This document shows positions 15,111 to 23,823 of a DNA stretch of 64,000 nt, piece after piece. The DNA is from CAZCEC01 sp964497615 (GTDB lineage Bacteria; Chloroflexota; Anaerolineae; Anaerolineales; UBA6663): assembly GCA_964497615.1 (NCBI GenBank), contig CAZCEC010000020.1, positions 1 to 64,000 on the forward strand, given 5' to 3'. Every line of letters starts with the position of its first letter. Position 1 is the first letter of the stretch. The position numbers were made by a program, and so were the translations under genes. The notes below the pieces were generated by a model that saw only the letters and a program-made list of their open reading frames with translations, made no database searches and was not told where the DNA came from.

Positions 15111-16320
15111 GATATACGTCCTGCAACCGCTGGGCCACCACATCCCAATCGTGGTGCCCGGCCACATACCGGCGTCCGCTCTCCCCCAGCCGCCGCGCCA
15201 GGGCGGGGTCATCCACCACCTGCATAATGAGGGCGGCGAACGCCGGGGCGCTCTCCGCCACCAGCACGTCCTCGCCCGGCCGCGCTGTCAAAGCCGCCAC
15301 CGCCTGCGGGCTGGCCACCACCGGCGTGCCGCACGCCATCGCCTCCAGCACCTTGTTCTGGATGCCGGCGCCATAGGCCATCGGTGCCACCGCCACGGTG
15401 GCCGCCTGCAAATCCGGCCGCAGATCGGGCACGTAGCCCGTCACGCGCACCCGCGGGCCGTGCGTTTCGGCCAGCGCCCGCACAACGGCCGGCGGCTGGC
15501 TGCCGACGATATGAACCTTCACGTCCGGGTGGGTGGCCCAAACGTGCGGCATGATGGAAGTGACCAGATGATACGCCGCGGTAACGTTGGCATGATAGCT
15601 CATCTTGCCGGTCAGTACAACCGTGGCCGGCGCTCGCGCCTCGCTCCCCGGCCGAAAGTGCTCCAGGTCCACGCCGTTGGGCAGCACCATCACCCTGGCC
15701 CGCGGCTCCGCGCCGCTGGTGTCCTGGCCCGCCCTCAGCGCCTCCAGCCGCGCCAGCCCCGCCGCCTCGTTGGCCGAGGTGACCAGCACCCGGTCAAAGC
15801 GCCCCACCGCCTGCCCTTCATAGCGCCGCGTGCGCGGCAGTTCCAGCCGCGCCGCCCACCGCCCAAAGAAGCTGCGGCTGGATTGCGCCGCCTGCTCGAA
15901 CAGCCCGCTGATGCAGTCCACGCTGTCCCACACGGCGGGCAGGCCGGGCTGGGCCTGCCGCAATGCCAGCCCATACTCCACGCCGCGCAGGTGCTCGATG
16001 TGCGCCGCCTCGAACGGCCCGCCGGGCGGCGCGCCTAGCTGGGCGGCCAGCCCCGGCTCCCAGCAGTACAGCGCCTGCATCGGCCGGCCACTCACCACCG
16101 CCCGCGCCACGTTCATGGCTTTGCGCGCCCGGGGCAGTTGCGCCGTCACTACCGTTACCCCCTCCTTCGCCAGGTCGGTCAGCGCCGCGCGCTCGGCGTC
16201 GCTCTCCCACGGCGCCACCAGGGTCAGCGTGTGTCCGCGCCGCCTCAGCGCCCGCAGCAGGTTGTAGGGGCGCGTGCGGATGGGCGTGGGCGTGTAGGGC
16301 AGGACGAACAGCAGCCGCAT
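15073..16320 (-). CDS. Glycosyltransferase family 4
   Basis: The protein has 415 residues and a GT-B fold. The N-terminal half begins with a typical LLFVLPYTPTPIRTRPYN segment. The C-terminal donor domain starts near VLPNGVDLEHF (about residue 215) and carries GTPVVAS and the E..AGIQNKVLEAMACG motif that contacts the nucleotide sugar. A Trp-Asp-Ser-Val-Asp segment near 130 matches the sugar-transferase subgroup of the PEP-CTERM/exosortase-associated family. It probably adds a sugar to the lipid-linked repeat unit at the cytoplasmic face. The stop lies inside the following initiating transferase gene, and the start is 1 base after the upstream stop. Donor and acceptor are unknown. Confidence 0.88.
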   Translation of the reverse strand: MRLLFVLPYTPTPIRTRPYNLLRALRRRGHTLTLVAPWESDAERAALTDLAKEGVTVVTAQLPRARKAMNVARAVVSGRPMQALYCWEPGLAAQLGAPPGGPFEAAHIEHLRGVEYGLALRQAQPGLPAVWDSVDCISGLFEQAAQSSRSFFGRWAARLELPRTRRYEGQAVGRFDRVLVTSANEAAGLARLEALRAGQDTSGAEPRARVMVLPNGVDLEHFRPGSEARAPATVVLTGKMSYHANVTAAYHLVTSIMPHVWATHPDVKVHIVGSQPPAVVRALAETHGPRVRVTGYVPDLRPDLQAATVAVAPMAYGAGIQNKVLEAMACGTPVVASPQAVAALTARPGEDVLVAESAPAFAALIMQVVDDPALARRLGESGRRYVAGHHDWDVVAQRLQDVYHELVSAATRLHH

Positions 16321-16321
16321 C

Positions 16322-17389
16322 TTACGTTGCCGGTCGCGCGGCGCGCGCCCCGCTTCGCATCAGCCGGTAAAGAAACTCGCGCCGCGGCTGCTGCGCCTCG
16401 GCGTGCGCCTGGCCCAGCGCCCTGGCTGCGGCCAGCCGCGCCAGGTTCAGCCCGGCCAGCGCCCGCATCCAGCCGGCCAGCACGCGCCACCGCACCGGCC
16501 CGCCATGTTTTTGGTAAAACCGCACCCAGCTCTCCAGCCGCACCATGAAGTAGTAGTAGTAGTCGTGCCGCGAGGTCGAGCGCCCGCCCGTGTGAATGAT
16601 CTCCACCCCTGGCAGGCTGCGCACCTCCCAGCCCGCCCGCCGCGCCCGATAGCACCAATCATACTCCTCAAAGTATAGAAAAAACGCCTCGTCGAAAAAA
16701 CCCACCTCGCGCACCGCCGCGCTCCGCAGCATCATCGCCGCCCCGCTGACCACGCCGCTGGGCGCGGCTTCAGCCTCAGCCGCCGTCACGCCCGTGTTCG
16801 CCTCGGCCGCGGCTTCCACCATCCCGCTGTCCGATGGCGCGGTTGGACCCGCCGGCCGCCGCTTGCGCCGCTGGTTGGCGCGCTCCAGCCACGTAAGCAG
16901 CCCCGGCCAATGCGAGATATACACGGTCAGCATCAACAAGTCGCGCGGCAGGTGGATCACCTCGCGCGGCAGCGGCTGCACCCGGCCATCCTCGTACGCC
17001 ACGCTCACGCCCAGCATCCCCGTGCGCGGGTGCGCGTCCAGGCTCGCCACCATGCGCCGCAGCGCGTCCGGCGGCAGGCGTGTATCGGGATTGAGCACGA
17101 AGACATAGCGGCTGCGGTCCAGCGCCCGCCGCATTACCTGGTTATGATTGGCCCCAAACCCCAACACCGCCTCATTCTCCAGCACCCGCACCTGCGGGAA
17201 CTCGGCCCGCACCACCGGCGCCGCCCGCTCCGCGCAGGCATTGTCCACCACCCACACCTCGGCCCGCAGTCCGTCCAGGCTCGCCAGCACCGTGGGCAGG
17301 CACTCCCGCAGCGCCTCCACCGAATTGTGATTGACGATGGAGACGATCAAATCGAGTTGCGTATCGCCATCCACTTCAGTTCGCCGCAA
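16322..17389 (-). CDS. Glycosyltransferase family 2, rhamnosyltransferase-like
   Basis: This is a GT-A enzyme of 355 residues. It shows VSIVNHN at the N-terminus, VVDNA, the FVLNPDTRLPPDAL metal-binding region, and the late FLYFEEYDWCYRARRAGW motif typical of WcaA/RfbF-type rhamnosyltransferases. A Tyr run HDYYYYF follows, and an Ala/Glu-rich insertion near 195-215 is unusual. The start is uncertain. TTG at 17389 has GAGG four bases upstream and overlaps the previous gene by 14 bases; GTG at 17374 is the alternative. It lies between a GT4 and another GT2 within the same run. Confidence 0.87.
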   Translation of the reverse strand: MRRTEVDGDTQLDLIVSIVNHNSVEALRECLPTVLASLDGLRAEVWVVDNACAERAAPVVRAEFPQVRVLENEAVLGFGANHNQVMRRALDRSRYVFVLNPDTRLPPDALRRMVASLDAHPRTGMLGVSVAYEDGRVQPLPREVIHLPRDLLMLTVYISHWPGLLTWLERANQRRKRRPAGPTAPSDSGMVEAAAEANTGVTAAEAEAAPSGVVSGAAMMLRSAAVREVGFFDEAFFLYFEEYDWCYRARRAGWEVRSLPGVEIIHTGGRSTSRHDYYYYFMVRLESWVRFYQKHGGPVRWRVLAGWMRALAGLNLARLAAARALGQAHAEAQQPRREFLYRLMRSGARAARPAT

Positions 17390-18336
17390 TGCCTCGCGTC
17401 AGGTGCCCGCGCGCCAGCCCGCGCCAGAACTCGCCTCGCACCAGCCCGNNNNNNNNNNAGGCCCTCGTAGCACTGCAGGCGGATCAGCTTCGCGCCCCTC
17501 AGCGCCGCCAGGGTCCGGCCCGCGCGCCGGGCGGCCAGGCCCAGCCGGCCGTGCCGCGCATTGTAGAGCGTCGAAGCCGCGTACAGCCGCGCCAGCCGCC
17601 CGCGCCAATAGGCCCCCCGCGCCGAATCTCTCAGTCGCTCCCACGCGCCCGCCGTCTTCAGCAATCGTTCGCGCGATTGCCAGGTTTGGCGGTACAGGTC
17701 GCGTCCATAGTCGGTGGTGCTGGCCCACACCCCGCGCAGGATGCCGGCCACCGGCTGGGCCGTGCCGTCCAGGTCATACCGCAGGCTCACCCGCGCCAGC
17801 AGGTCCTTGTCCTCGTAGCCGTTCATGCGCTCGTCGAACCCGCCCACCGCCGCGAATGCTCCGCGCGCGATCACCGACGCTTGCAGCGGCACCCACTCGC
17901 CCGTCATCACCTGCACCAGGCAGTTCCCGCTCAATCCGTGGTCAAATTGAAACAGGCAGCGCCCCTCGCCATTCACCAACTGCGCCGCCCCATACACCCA
18001 CGCCGCGCTCGTCCCCTGCGCCGCTTCGGCCAGGGTCCGCAGCGCCCCCGGCAGCAGCCAATCGTCGTCATCCAAAAAGTGCAGGTACGCCCCCCGCGCG
18101 GCCTCCGCCCCGGCGTTGCGCGCCGCGCTGCGCTCGCGCCCCGCGTGGTCCATCACCCGCACCCGCGCCTCCGCCTGCCACCCCTCCCGCGCCAGCGGCT
18201 GCCCCGAGTCGTTCACCACGATCACTTCCGCCTCCGGGCCGCCCGCCTGGTCCAGCGCGCTCTCCACCGCCCGCTTCAGCGTCTCGCGCCCCACCGTGGG
18301 GATGATGGTCGAGCACCACACCGGCCCGCCGCTCAC
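17376..18336 (-). CDS. Glycosyltransferase family 2 (interrupted by an assembly gap)
   Basis: This GT-A glycosyltransferase begins at a GTG that overlaps the preceding stop (GTGA). The N-terminus carries STIIPTVGRETL, VIVVNDSG, an ARNAGAEAARG segment and the metal-binding FLDDDDWLLPGAL. N bases at 17449-17458 interrupt the C-terminus. Beyond the gap the frame that encodes EFWRGLARGHLTRG and stops at 17376 reads like the true end. It is out of register with the frame before the gap, so the ten N do not reflect the real gap length. Reading straight through instead gives an unlikely tail ending at 17347. GGGGG upstream of the GTG supports this start. Confidence 0.82.
17449..17458. other. Assembly gap (10 N)
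   Basis: Ten N bases lie near the 3' end of a GT2 gene. The coding frame on one side does not match that on the other, so the gap length is a placeholder. Confidence 0.98.
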
Positions 18337-19412
18337 GCCGCCCCCAGGTTGAACCGCCGCCGGTACTCGGCCCGCGCCGGCTCGATGGCCGCCATGATCT
18401 TCGCCACGCAGTTGGGCAGCGCCAATTTGGTCGTCACCAGCGCGTGGGCCGCCGCCACGATCCGCTGCCGCTCCGCGTCGTCCTTCAGATACTGCGCGAT
18501 GGTGCGCGCCAGTTCGGGGATGGGGGCGGAGACGTAGTGCGTGCCGGCCACGTAGTCGGTGCAGTGCGGCAGCAGCGGCTCCGACACCACCAGCGACCCG
18601 TTCGGCATGACGATCGGAAAGCGCAGGTAGTTGTCGTCGTACCACGTCCGCGTCAGGTTCAGCGTGATCTTGGCGCGGTTGAGCATCCGCGTCCGCTCTT
18701 CGCCAAAGATGAACGGCCGCTCCTCGTTGTCGGCCACATACATTTCGATGCCCAGGGCGCGCAGCTCGGCCCGCACCCGGTCAATCAACCGGCTGCGCCG
18801 CCGCCCAGCCCGCGCCCCCATCCACAGCACGTCAATGTCGCGCGTCAGCCCCAGGTCGGCATACCACCCCGGCACCGCCCCCCACGGCACCGCCAGCGTG
18901 GGCAGCCCATGCGCGCTGTGCAGCGCCGCATACACCTTGGAAAAATCCACCAGCAGGGTCAGCCAGCCGCGCCGGTAGGCATAGTGGTAGTCGCCCAGGT
19001 GCCCAAAGCGCGTCCCCCGCCGGCTGAGCCACCGCACCGGCGGCAGCCCGGCCAGCGCCCGCAGCCCCGCCTGCGGCGCATCCTCCAGCCGCCCCAGCCA
19101 CGACCGGCCCGCGCCCAGCGCGCTCAGCACCGGCCACGGCAGCCGCAGGTCCGGCAGGCCCTCGTCGTTCCAATGCACCAGCACCGGCCGCCGCGCGGGC
19201 GGCACCTGCTCCATCTGCGCCGGCATCCGCAGGAACTTGCCGTACGGCCCTTGCGAAAAGACGACCTCGGCCTCGCGCGGCAAGGGTCCATCCCAGTCCA
19301 CCAATTCCGCGGCGTGACCGAGGCTGTGTAGGGCGTTCTGAATGGCGTGCGCCAGCCCGTCGTGCTCGGTCCAGCGCACCACCGCCACCTGATAGCGCGG
19401 CGCCGGTCCCAT
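18333..19412 (-). CDS. CgeB-like glycosyltransferase (GT1_2 domain)
   Basis: This is a 359-residue GT-B-type protein. Residues about 190-350 fit the glycosyl transferases group 1 (type 2) domain found in CgeB-like proteins: RDIDVLWMGARAGRR, then a MLNRAKITLNLTR segment, and a PNGSLVVSEPLL segment near the nucleotide-binding site. The N-terminal half is a poorly conserved acceptor domain with no membrane helix. It probably transfers a sugar in the cytoplasm during repeat-unit assembly. Its ATG directly abuts the upstream stop, and its stop overlaps the next start (GTGA), so it is tightly coupled. Substrate is unknown. Confidence 0.78.
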   Translation of the reverse strand: MGPAPRYQVAVVRWTEHDGLAHAIQNALHSLGHAAELVDWDGPLPREAEVVFSQGPYGKFLRMPAQMEQVPPARRPVLVHWNDEGLPDLRLPWPVLSALGAGRSWLGRLEDAPQAGLRALAGLPPVRWLSRRGTRFGHLGDYHYAYRRGWLTLLVDFSKVYAALHSAHGLPTLAVPWGAVPGWYADLGLTRDIDVLWMGARAGRRRSRLIDRVRAELRALGIEMYVADNEERPFIFGEERTRMLNRAKITLNLTRTWYDDNYLRFPIVMPNGSLVVSEPLLPHCTDYVAGTHYVSAPIPELARTIAQYLKDDAERQRIVAAAHALVTTKLALPNCVAKIMAAIEPARAEYRRRFNLGAA

Positions 19413-20315
19413 CTAATTCAGCCGCCCGTTGTGATAGTCCCCCCTCAGCCGGTCCACCGCGCTCAGCATCCGCTCGGTGGCCAATCGCAGCGCGGCCTCG
19501 CTGCTCAGGCAGGGCCGCGCCTCTCGCCTCAGCCGCCGCAGTGCGCGCGCGTTCTGCTCGGCCCAGGCCGCTTCCAGCCGCCGCCCCGCCCACGCGGCCG
19601 GTCCCGCCGCCCAGCGTTCCAGCCGCGCCCAGCGCGGCGTGCGGCCCAATCGCTTGCGGATCGCCCCCTCGCCATACAGCGGGCGCAGCGGGTGCGGCGC
19701 ATAGTCCAGCCCCAGCGCCTCGCACCAGTCCAGCCATTTCACTTCCAGGATGTGCTTGTAGGCCCGCACCGGCGCCCACGGCACCCGCAGCGCATCCGCC
19801 ACAATCGCGCCGTGCAGTGCCTCGGTGATCAGCAGTTTCGCCGCCCGGATTTCGCTCAACACCGTCTCCACCCCGCCCAGCGGGTCAATGTAGTGTATGC
19901 CCGCCAGCTCGCACACCGCGCGCCAGTCTCCGTTTTCGGCGCTGTACCAGTGCGGCATATAGGCCGCTTCGCGCGCGGGCGCGGGCGGCGGCAGGGGCAC
20001 GCTGTTCACCAGCAGGCCAGCATCGCACACGCCCAGCGCCGGGTCCAGCCCCAGCGCCTGTGCCGTCCGCGGCCCGCGCACAAAGTACACCCGCCAGCTT
20101 TCGTCCACCACCGGCAGCCCCGCCCCGTAGCCCATCCCCGTGCCCACGATCGCCTTCACCGGCGCGCGCGGCAGCCCGTCGTTCAACAGCGACCCGATGC
20201 CCACCAGCAGCCGCGTGCTGTCGTCGTCCAGCACCCCCGGCAGCAGTTGCGGCCACAGCCAGCGGTTCAGCGGCGCGTCGCCAAAGTTCTCGTGCTGATA
20301 GCAGTGCAGTTTCAT
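19413..20315 (-). CDS. Polysaccharide pyruvyl transferase family protein
   Basis: This 300-residue protein has the hallmarks of the WcaK/CsaB family: an N-terminal HENFGDAPLNRWLW segment, a central YFVRGPRTAQALGL, CDAGLLV, and the late ITEALHGAIVADALRVPW motif with its conserved His. Family members add a ketal-linked pyruvate from PEP to hexoses, giving surface glycans negative charge and, in some Gram-positives, anchoring S-layer proteins. The ATG at 20315 overlaps the upstream stop (ATGA). A longer frame upstream is Gly/Ala-rich noise over the preceding membrane-protein gene, so I reject it. Confidence 0.87.
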   Translation of the reverse strand: MKLHCYQHENFGDAPLNRWLWPQLLPGVLDDDSTRLLVGIGSLLNDGLPRAPVKAIVGTGMGYGAGLPVVDESWRVYFVRGPRTAQALGLDPALGVCDAGLLVNSVPLPPPAPAREAAYMPHWYSAENGDWRAVCELAGIHYIDPLGGVETVLSEIRAAKLLITEALHGAIVADALRVPWAPVRAYKHILEVKWLDWCEALGLDYAPHPLRPLYGEGAIRKRLGRTPRWARLERWAAGPAAWAGRRLEAAWAEQNARALRRLRREARPCLSSEAALRLATERMLSAVDRLRGDYHNGRLN

Positions 20316-21697
20316 TCGGGTGGGGCCGCCCGCCTCAGCCGGTCGCGCGCCCACAGCAGCAGCGCCGCCAGGCTGCCTCCGGCAAACACCAGCGCCACCG
20401 CGTCCACCGGCAGCCGGTAGCGGATAAGCGACCAGGAGAGCAGGTGGGTGCCGCTGTAAACCACAATAAACAGCGCCAGCAGCCCGCCCGGCCCGCGCCG
20501 CCATGCCCGGCCCGCCGCCCAACTGGCCAGCCCCGCCAGCATGAACGGCAGCGCCGTGCCAAACGACAGCCCGCGCACCACATTCGACAGCGCGCTCGAC
20601 TCGCTCGTGGGCCAGAACATGAAGAACACCGGCACGCGGCTCACCGACAGCCGCAGGTAGCGCACCGGGTCGTCGAACACGAACTGCATCCCCCGGCGCA
20701 GCAGCGCGCTGTCCAGCGCCGCCTCGTTCAACTCGCGCAGTTCCGGCGGCACCAGATCCACGTACGAGGGCGAGGTGAGCACCGCCACAAACCTGTCCTC
20801 GTAGATGGGATGGTTGGCCCAGAAAAATGCATAGCCCGCGTTGGTGTTGAGCAGCACGAACTGCCCAAACCGTGCCCAGTTGTAGGCCGTGAATGGCAGG
20901 ACCAGCACCGCCGCCGCCAGCCCGCTCACGATGGCCCCTGCCACCCACCGCCGCAGCGCCGCCCAGGGCGTACCCGCCGCCCGCCCAAGCGCTGCCCCAC
21001 GGTCCTGGCCCCTGGGGTCCGGGACACGCAGCGCCGCCAACCACAGCCACACAAACAGCACCGGCACAAACACCAGGAACACCTGCCGCAGCAGCGCTGT
21101 GATCCCGATTGCCAGCCCTAGCTCCACCCACAGCCGCACCCGTGGCCCGTCCCGTTGATCCCCCAGCCGCAGCGCGCAGTCCAGCGTCCACAAAATGCCC
21201 ACGAAGTAGAACGTCTCCGTCATTAGCGCCGCGCCGTAATAGACGAAGTAGCCATAGCCCGCCGTCCAGGCCGCGGCCAGCAGCGCCCCCAGCCGCCCCG
21301 CCCGCGTGCCGGTCCCCAGCGTGCGCGCCGCCAGCCGGTAAGTCAGCCACGGCATCAGCAGCCCAGCGGCCACGGCCTGCGCCAGCCGCGGCGCCAGCGG
21401 CTGCGCCCCTGTGATCGCGTAGCTGGCCGCCAGCCACAGGGTATATAGATACGACCAGTGCGCCGTCGGCTCGCCCGCCCGCGTCAGCGGCCACCAATTC
21501 TCCGCGAATGTGAAGCCATGCCCCTCCAGCAGCCGCAGCGCCAGGGCGTGATACGACACCTGATCGTAGATGCCCGGCAGCGTGTCCACCGCATTGCCCA
21601 TCCACAGCGCCACGCCCACTCGCGCCGCAGCCGACGCCGCCAGAATCACGATCAGCCAACCGCGCTGGCCGCGCATCATCTCCGCCGCCTTCATCAT
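20312..21697 (-). CDS. GT39/ArnT-like multi-pass membrane glycosyltransferase
   Basis: The protein has 461 residues and about ten predicted membrane helices. After the first helix it carries LPGIYDQVSYHALALRLLEG, resembling the Asp and Tyr/His-containing first periplasmic loop of PMT/ArnT-type GT-C enzymes. These use a polyprenyl-phosphate sugar as donor and act on the outer face of the membrane. It could decorate the finished glycan or a protein. Four-base overlaps join it to genes on both sides. Two ATGs in tandem begin the gene and the first is used here. Confidence 0.75.
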   Translation of the reverse strand: MMKAAEMMRGQRGWLIVILAASAAARVGVALWMGNAVDTLPGIYDQVSYHALALRLLEGHGFTFAENWWPLTRAGEPTAHWSYLYTLWLAASYAITGAQPLAPRLAQAVAAGLLMPWLTYRLAARTLGTGTRAGRLGALLAAAWTAGYGYFVYYGAALMTETFYFVGILWTLDCALRLGDQRDGPRVRLWVELGLAIGITALLRQVFLVFVPVLFVWLWLAALRVPDPRGQDRGAALGRAAGTPWAALRRWVAGAIVSGLAAAVLVLPFTAYNWARFGQFVLLNTNAGYAFFWANHPIYEDRFVAVLTSPSYVDLVPPELRELNEAALDSALLRRGMQFVFDDPVRYLRLSVSRVPVFFMFWPTSESSALSNVVRGLSFGTALPFMLAGLASWAAGRAWRRGPGGLLALFIVVYSGTHLLSWSLIRYRLPVDAVALVFAGGSLAALLLWARDRLRRAAPPE

Positions 21698-22602
21698 CTC
21701 GCCGGCCTGCGGCCCGCCACCGCCACGATGTCGCCCAGGTTCACCCGCACCAGCCGGTCGTTCAATCGCATCCGTTCCGCCAGCCGCGGCAGCCAGCCGC
21801 CCAGCCGGCTCAGCCAGTGCCGGGTCAAGTGGCGCACGCTCAGATAGCGCGCCGGGAAGTAATGGTCTGCTACCTCCAGCCCCGCGCCCGCCATCAGCCG
21901 CCCCAGCGTCCGCGCCGAGAAGAAGTTGAGATGGTCCTGCACGAAGTGGCGGTGGCGCGCGCCTAGCAGCCTCACCGTCCAGGTGTCAATGTTCGGCACT
22001 TCGATCAGCAGCGCGCCGCCCGGCCGCAGGCTGCGCCCCAGCCGCGCCAAATCCTCCCGCGGCTGCGGCAAGTGCTCAAATACCTGAAAGGCCGTAATGG
22101 CGTCAAAGCTCTCCGGGGCAAAGGTGTCGTCGTGCAGCGTATCCACCACCACCTGTGCGTTGAAAGTGGCGCGGGCATAGGCGGCGTGGCCCGGCAGCGG
22201 CTCCAGCCCCGTCGTCTCCCAACCGCGCGCCTGGGCCGCGCCCAAAAAGAACCCGCCCCCGCAGCCAAAGTCGAGCAGCCTGCCCGGCGGCCGCACCCAG
22301 CGTTCCAGCCGGTCCAGCGCAAACTGGCTGTTGCGGTCCAAGACTTCGCGCTCGGCCGCCTTTGTTTGCAGGATGGGCCATTCCCAGGTGGTCCGCACCT
22401 CGTCCAGGCTCAGGCCCACGCCTGCTTCCGCCGCCACGTCCGCTCCCCTAAAGATCAGGGCGTGCGCATCGAGCCTTGGCGATACGTACACCATCCCGCA
22501 CCCCCCGCAGCGCACCACCGGCCCCGGCGACCGGGCCGGGCGGAACAGCGGCTGCTGCTCCATCGCCCCACACACCGGGCATGGCACCGCCTCTGCCGTC
22601 AT
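21694..22602 (-). CDS. Zinc-ribbon class I SAM-dependent methyltransferase
   Basis: This 302-residue methyltransferase begins with a zinc ribbon (CPVCG at 8-12 and CGGCG at about 34-38). The SAM-binding motif I is LLDFGCGGGFFLG near residue 100. Later motifs include DAITAFQVFEHL and a GGALLIEVPN strand. This layout is common in methyltransferases of surface-glycan clusters that methylate a sugar or cap a chain. The ATG at 22602 overlaps the upstream stop; the much longer upstream extension is out-of-frame noise. The exact acceptor is unknown. Confidence 0.85.
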   Translation of the reverse strand: MTAEAVPCPVCGAMEQQPLFRPARSPGPVVRCGGCGMVYVSPRLDAHALIFRGADVAAEAGVGLSLDEVRTTWEWPILQTKAAEREVLDRNSQFALDRLERWVRPPGRLLDFGCGGGFFLGAAQARGWETTGLEPLPGHAAYARATFNAQVVVDTLHDDTFAPESFDAITAFQVFEHLPQPREDLARLGRSLRPGGALLIEVPNIDTWTVRLLGARHRHFVQDHLNFFSARTLGRLMAGAGLEVADHYFPARYLSVRHLTRHWLSRLGGWLPRLAERMRLNDRLVRVNLGDIVAVAGRRPAR

Positions 22603-23822
22603 CGCCCGCCGTCGGCGGCGTACACCCCGTCCCACGCCGCATACACCGTGCGCCAATCGTACCGCGCCTCCGCCGTCCGCCGGCCCGCCTCGGCCAGCCG
22701 CCGCCTCAGCGCCTCGTCCCTCAGCACCCGGCTCACCGCCTGGGCAAACGCCTCGGGCGTGTCGGCCAGCAGCAGGTTCTCCCCGTCCGCATAGTCCAGC
22801 CCCTCCGCGCCGATGGTCGTGGACACCACCGGCACCCCGCGCGCCCACGCTTCCAGAATTTTCACCCGCATCCCGCCCCCCGCGCGCAGCGGCACCACGA
22901 ACACCCGCGCCTGCGCCCAATACGGCTCCGTGTCGTCCACGTAGCCCGGCGCGTGGATGGCGGCGGCCTCCGGCAACGCGGCCAGCGCGGCGGGCGGCTG
23001 GCGCCCCACCGCCTGCACCGCCGCATCTGGGCAGGCGGCCCGCACCCGCGGCAGCGCCTCGCGGCAGAACCACAGGATGCCGTCGCTGTTCGGCGGCCAG
23101 TGCATCCCCCCCAAAAACAAAATACCCGGCTCATCGGCCGGGTGGGCGCGGGGCGGCGTGGCGGCGGGGTCAATACAGATCGGGATTACGTCCTTCAGGC
23201 CGGGCGGCTCCCCCGGCGCATACAGCGCCCGCAGGGCTTGCCGGTCCGGCTCCGTCACCGTCACCACCCGGTCAAACTCGCCGCACACCCGCGCCTCGTA
23301 GCGCGCCATCATCCGCGCCTCGCGCCCCCACACCAGCCGCGCCACGGGCGAGCGCGCCGCCTCCGCCATCCGCCGCGGCACCAGGTACACCGCATTGTGC
23401 TGGTCGAGCACCAGCCGTGGCCGGCGTCCCCGCGCTGCCTTGGCCAGTGCCAGCGCATACGGCGCCATCCACAGTTGGTCCGCGTGGATCACGTCGAATT
23501 GGGTCTCGGCATTCAACCCAGCCAACGCGCGTTGCATGGCCGGCATCCAGTCGCGCGCGATGAGCACCGGCTCGCCCCGCAGCGTCCCCCGCGCCGCCGC
23601 CAGCGCGTCGCGCCAGCGCGCGCGCCGCATGGGCACGCCCACCACGCGCGCGCACACCGCCCGCAAATGCGCCAGCGCCTCCGCCGTGTCGCTGGGACGC
23701 GTAAAGCTCGCCAGGGTCACGCTGTGCCGCTCCGCCACGTGCCGCAGCACGTAATACGCCCGCACCTTGGGGCCGGCGTCCAGCGGCCACGGCAGCACCT
23801 GGGTCAGGAACAGCACGTTCAC
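22599..23822 (-). CDS. Glycosyltransferase family 4 (exosortase-associated sugar transferase type)
   Basis: This GT-B protein has 407 residues, from LFLTQVLPWPLDAGPKVRAY at the N-terminus to a donor domain with ILFLGGMHWPPNSDGI, VPLRAGGGMRVKILEAWARG and VPVVSTTIGAEGL. The GGG.R.KILEA motif and the length match the GT4 subgroup first noted with PEP-CTERM clusters; no exosortase is present in this window. The GTG start is one base after the upstream stop, and its own stop overlaps the methyltransferase start. Confidence 0.9.
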   Translation of the reverse strand: MNVLFLTQVLPWPLDAGPKVRAYYVLRHVAERHSVTLASFTRPSDTAEALAHLRAVCARVVGVPMRRARWRDALAAARGTLRGEPVLIARDWMPAMQRALAGLNAETQFDVIHADQLWMAPYALALAKAARGRRPRLVLDQHNAVYLVPRRMAEAARSPVARLVWGREARMMARYEARVCGEFDRVVTVTEPDRQALRALYAPGEPPGLKDVIPICIDPAATPPRAHPADEPGILFLGGMHWPPNSDGILWFCREALPRVRAACPDAAVQAVGRQPPAALAALPEAAAIHAPGYVDDTEPYWAQARVFVVPLRAGGGMRVKILEAWARGVPVVSTTIGAEGLDYADGENLLLADTPEAFAQAVSRVLRDEALRRRLAEAGRRTAEARYDWRTVYAAWDGVYAADGGR

Positions 23823-23823
23823 G

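Noticed and set aside
17347..18645. A 432-residue reading of the GT2 near 17.4-18.6 kb
   Set aside because: The start lies inside the CgeB-like gene, and the tail is read through the N run in the wrong frame.
19413..21659. A 748-residue reading for the pyruvyl transferase gene
   Set aside because: The first 448 residues are out-of-frame noise over the membrane-protein gene; the ATG at 20315 overlaps the stop of that gene.
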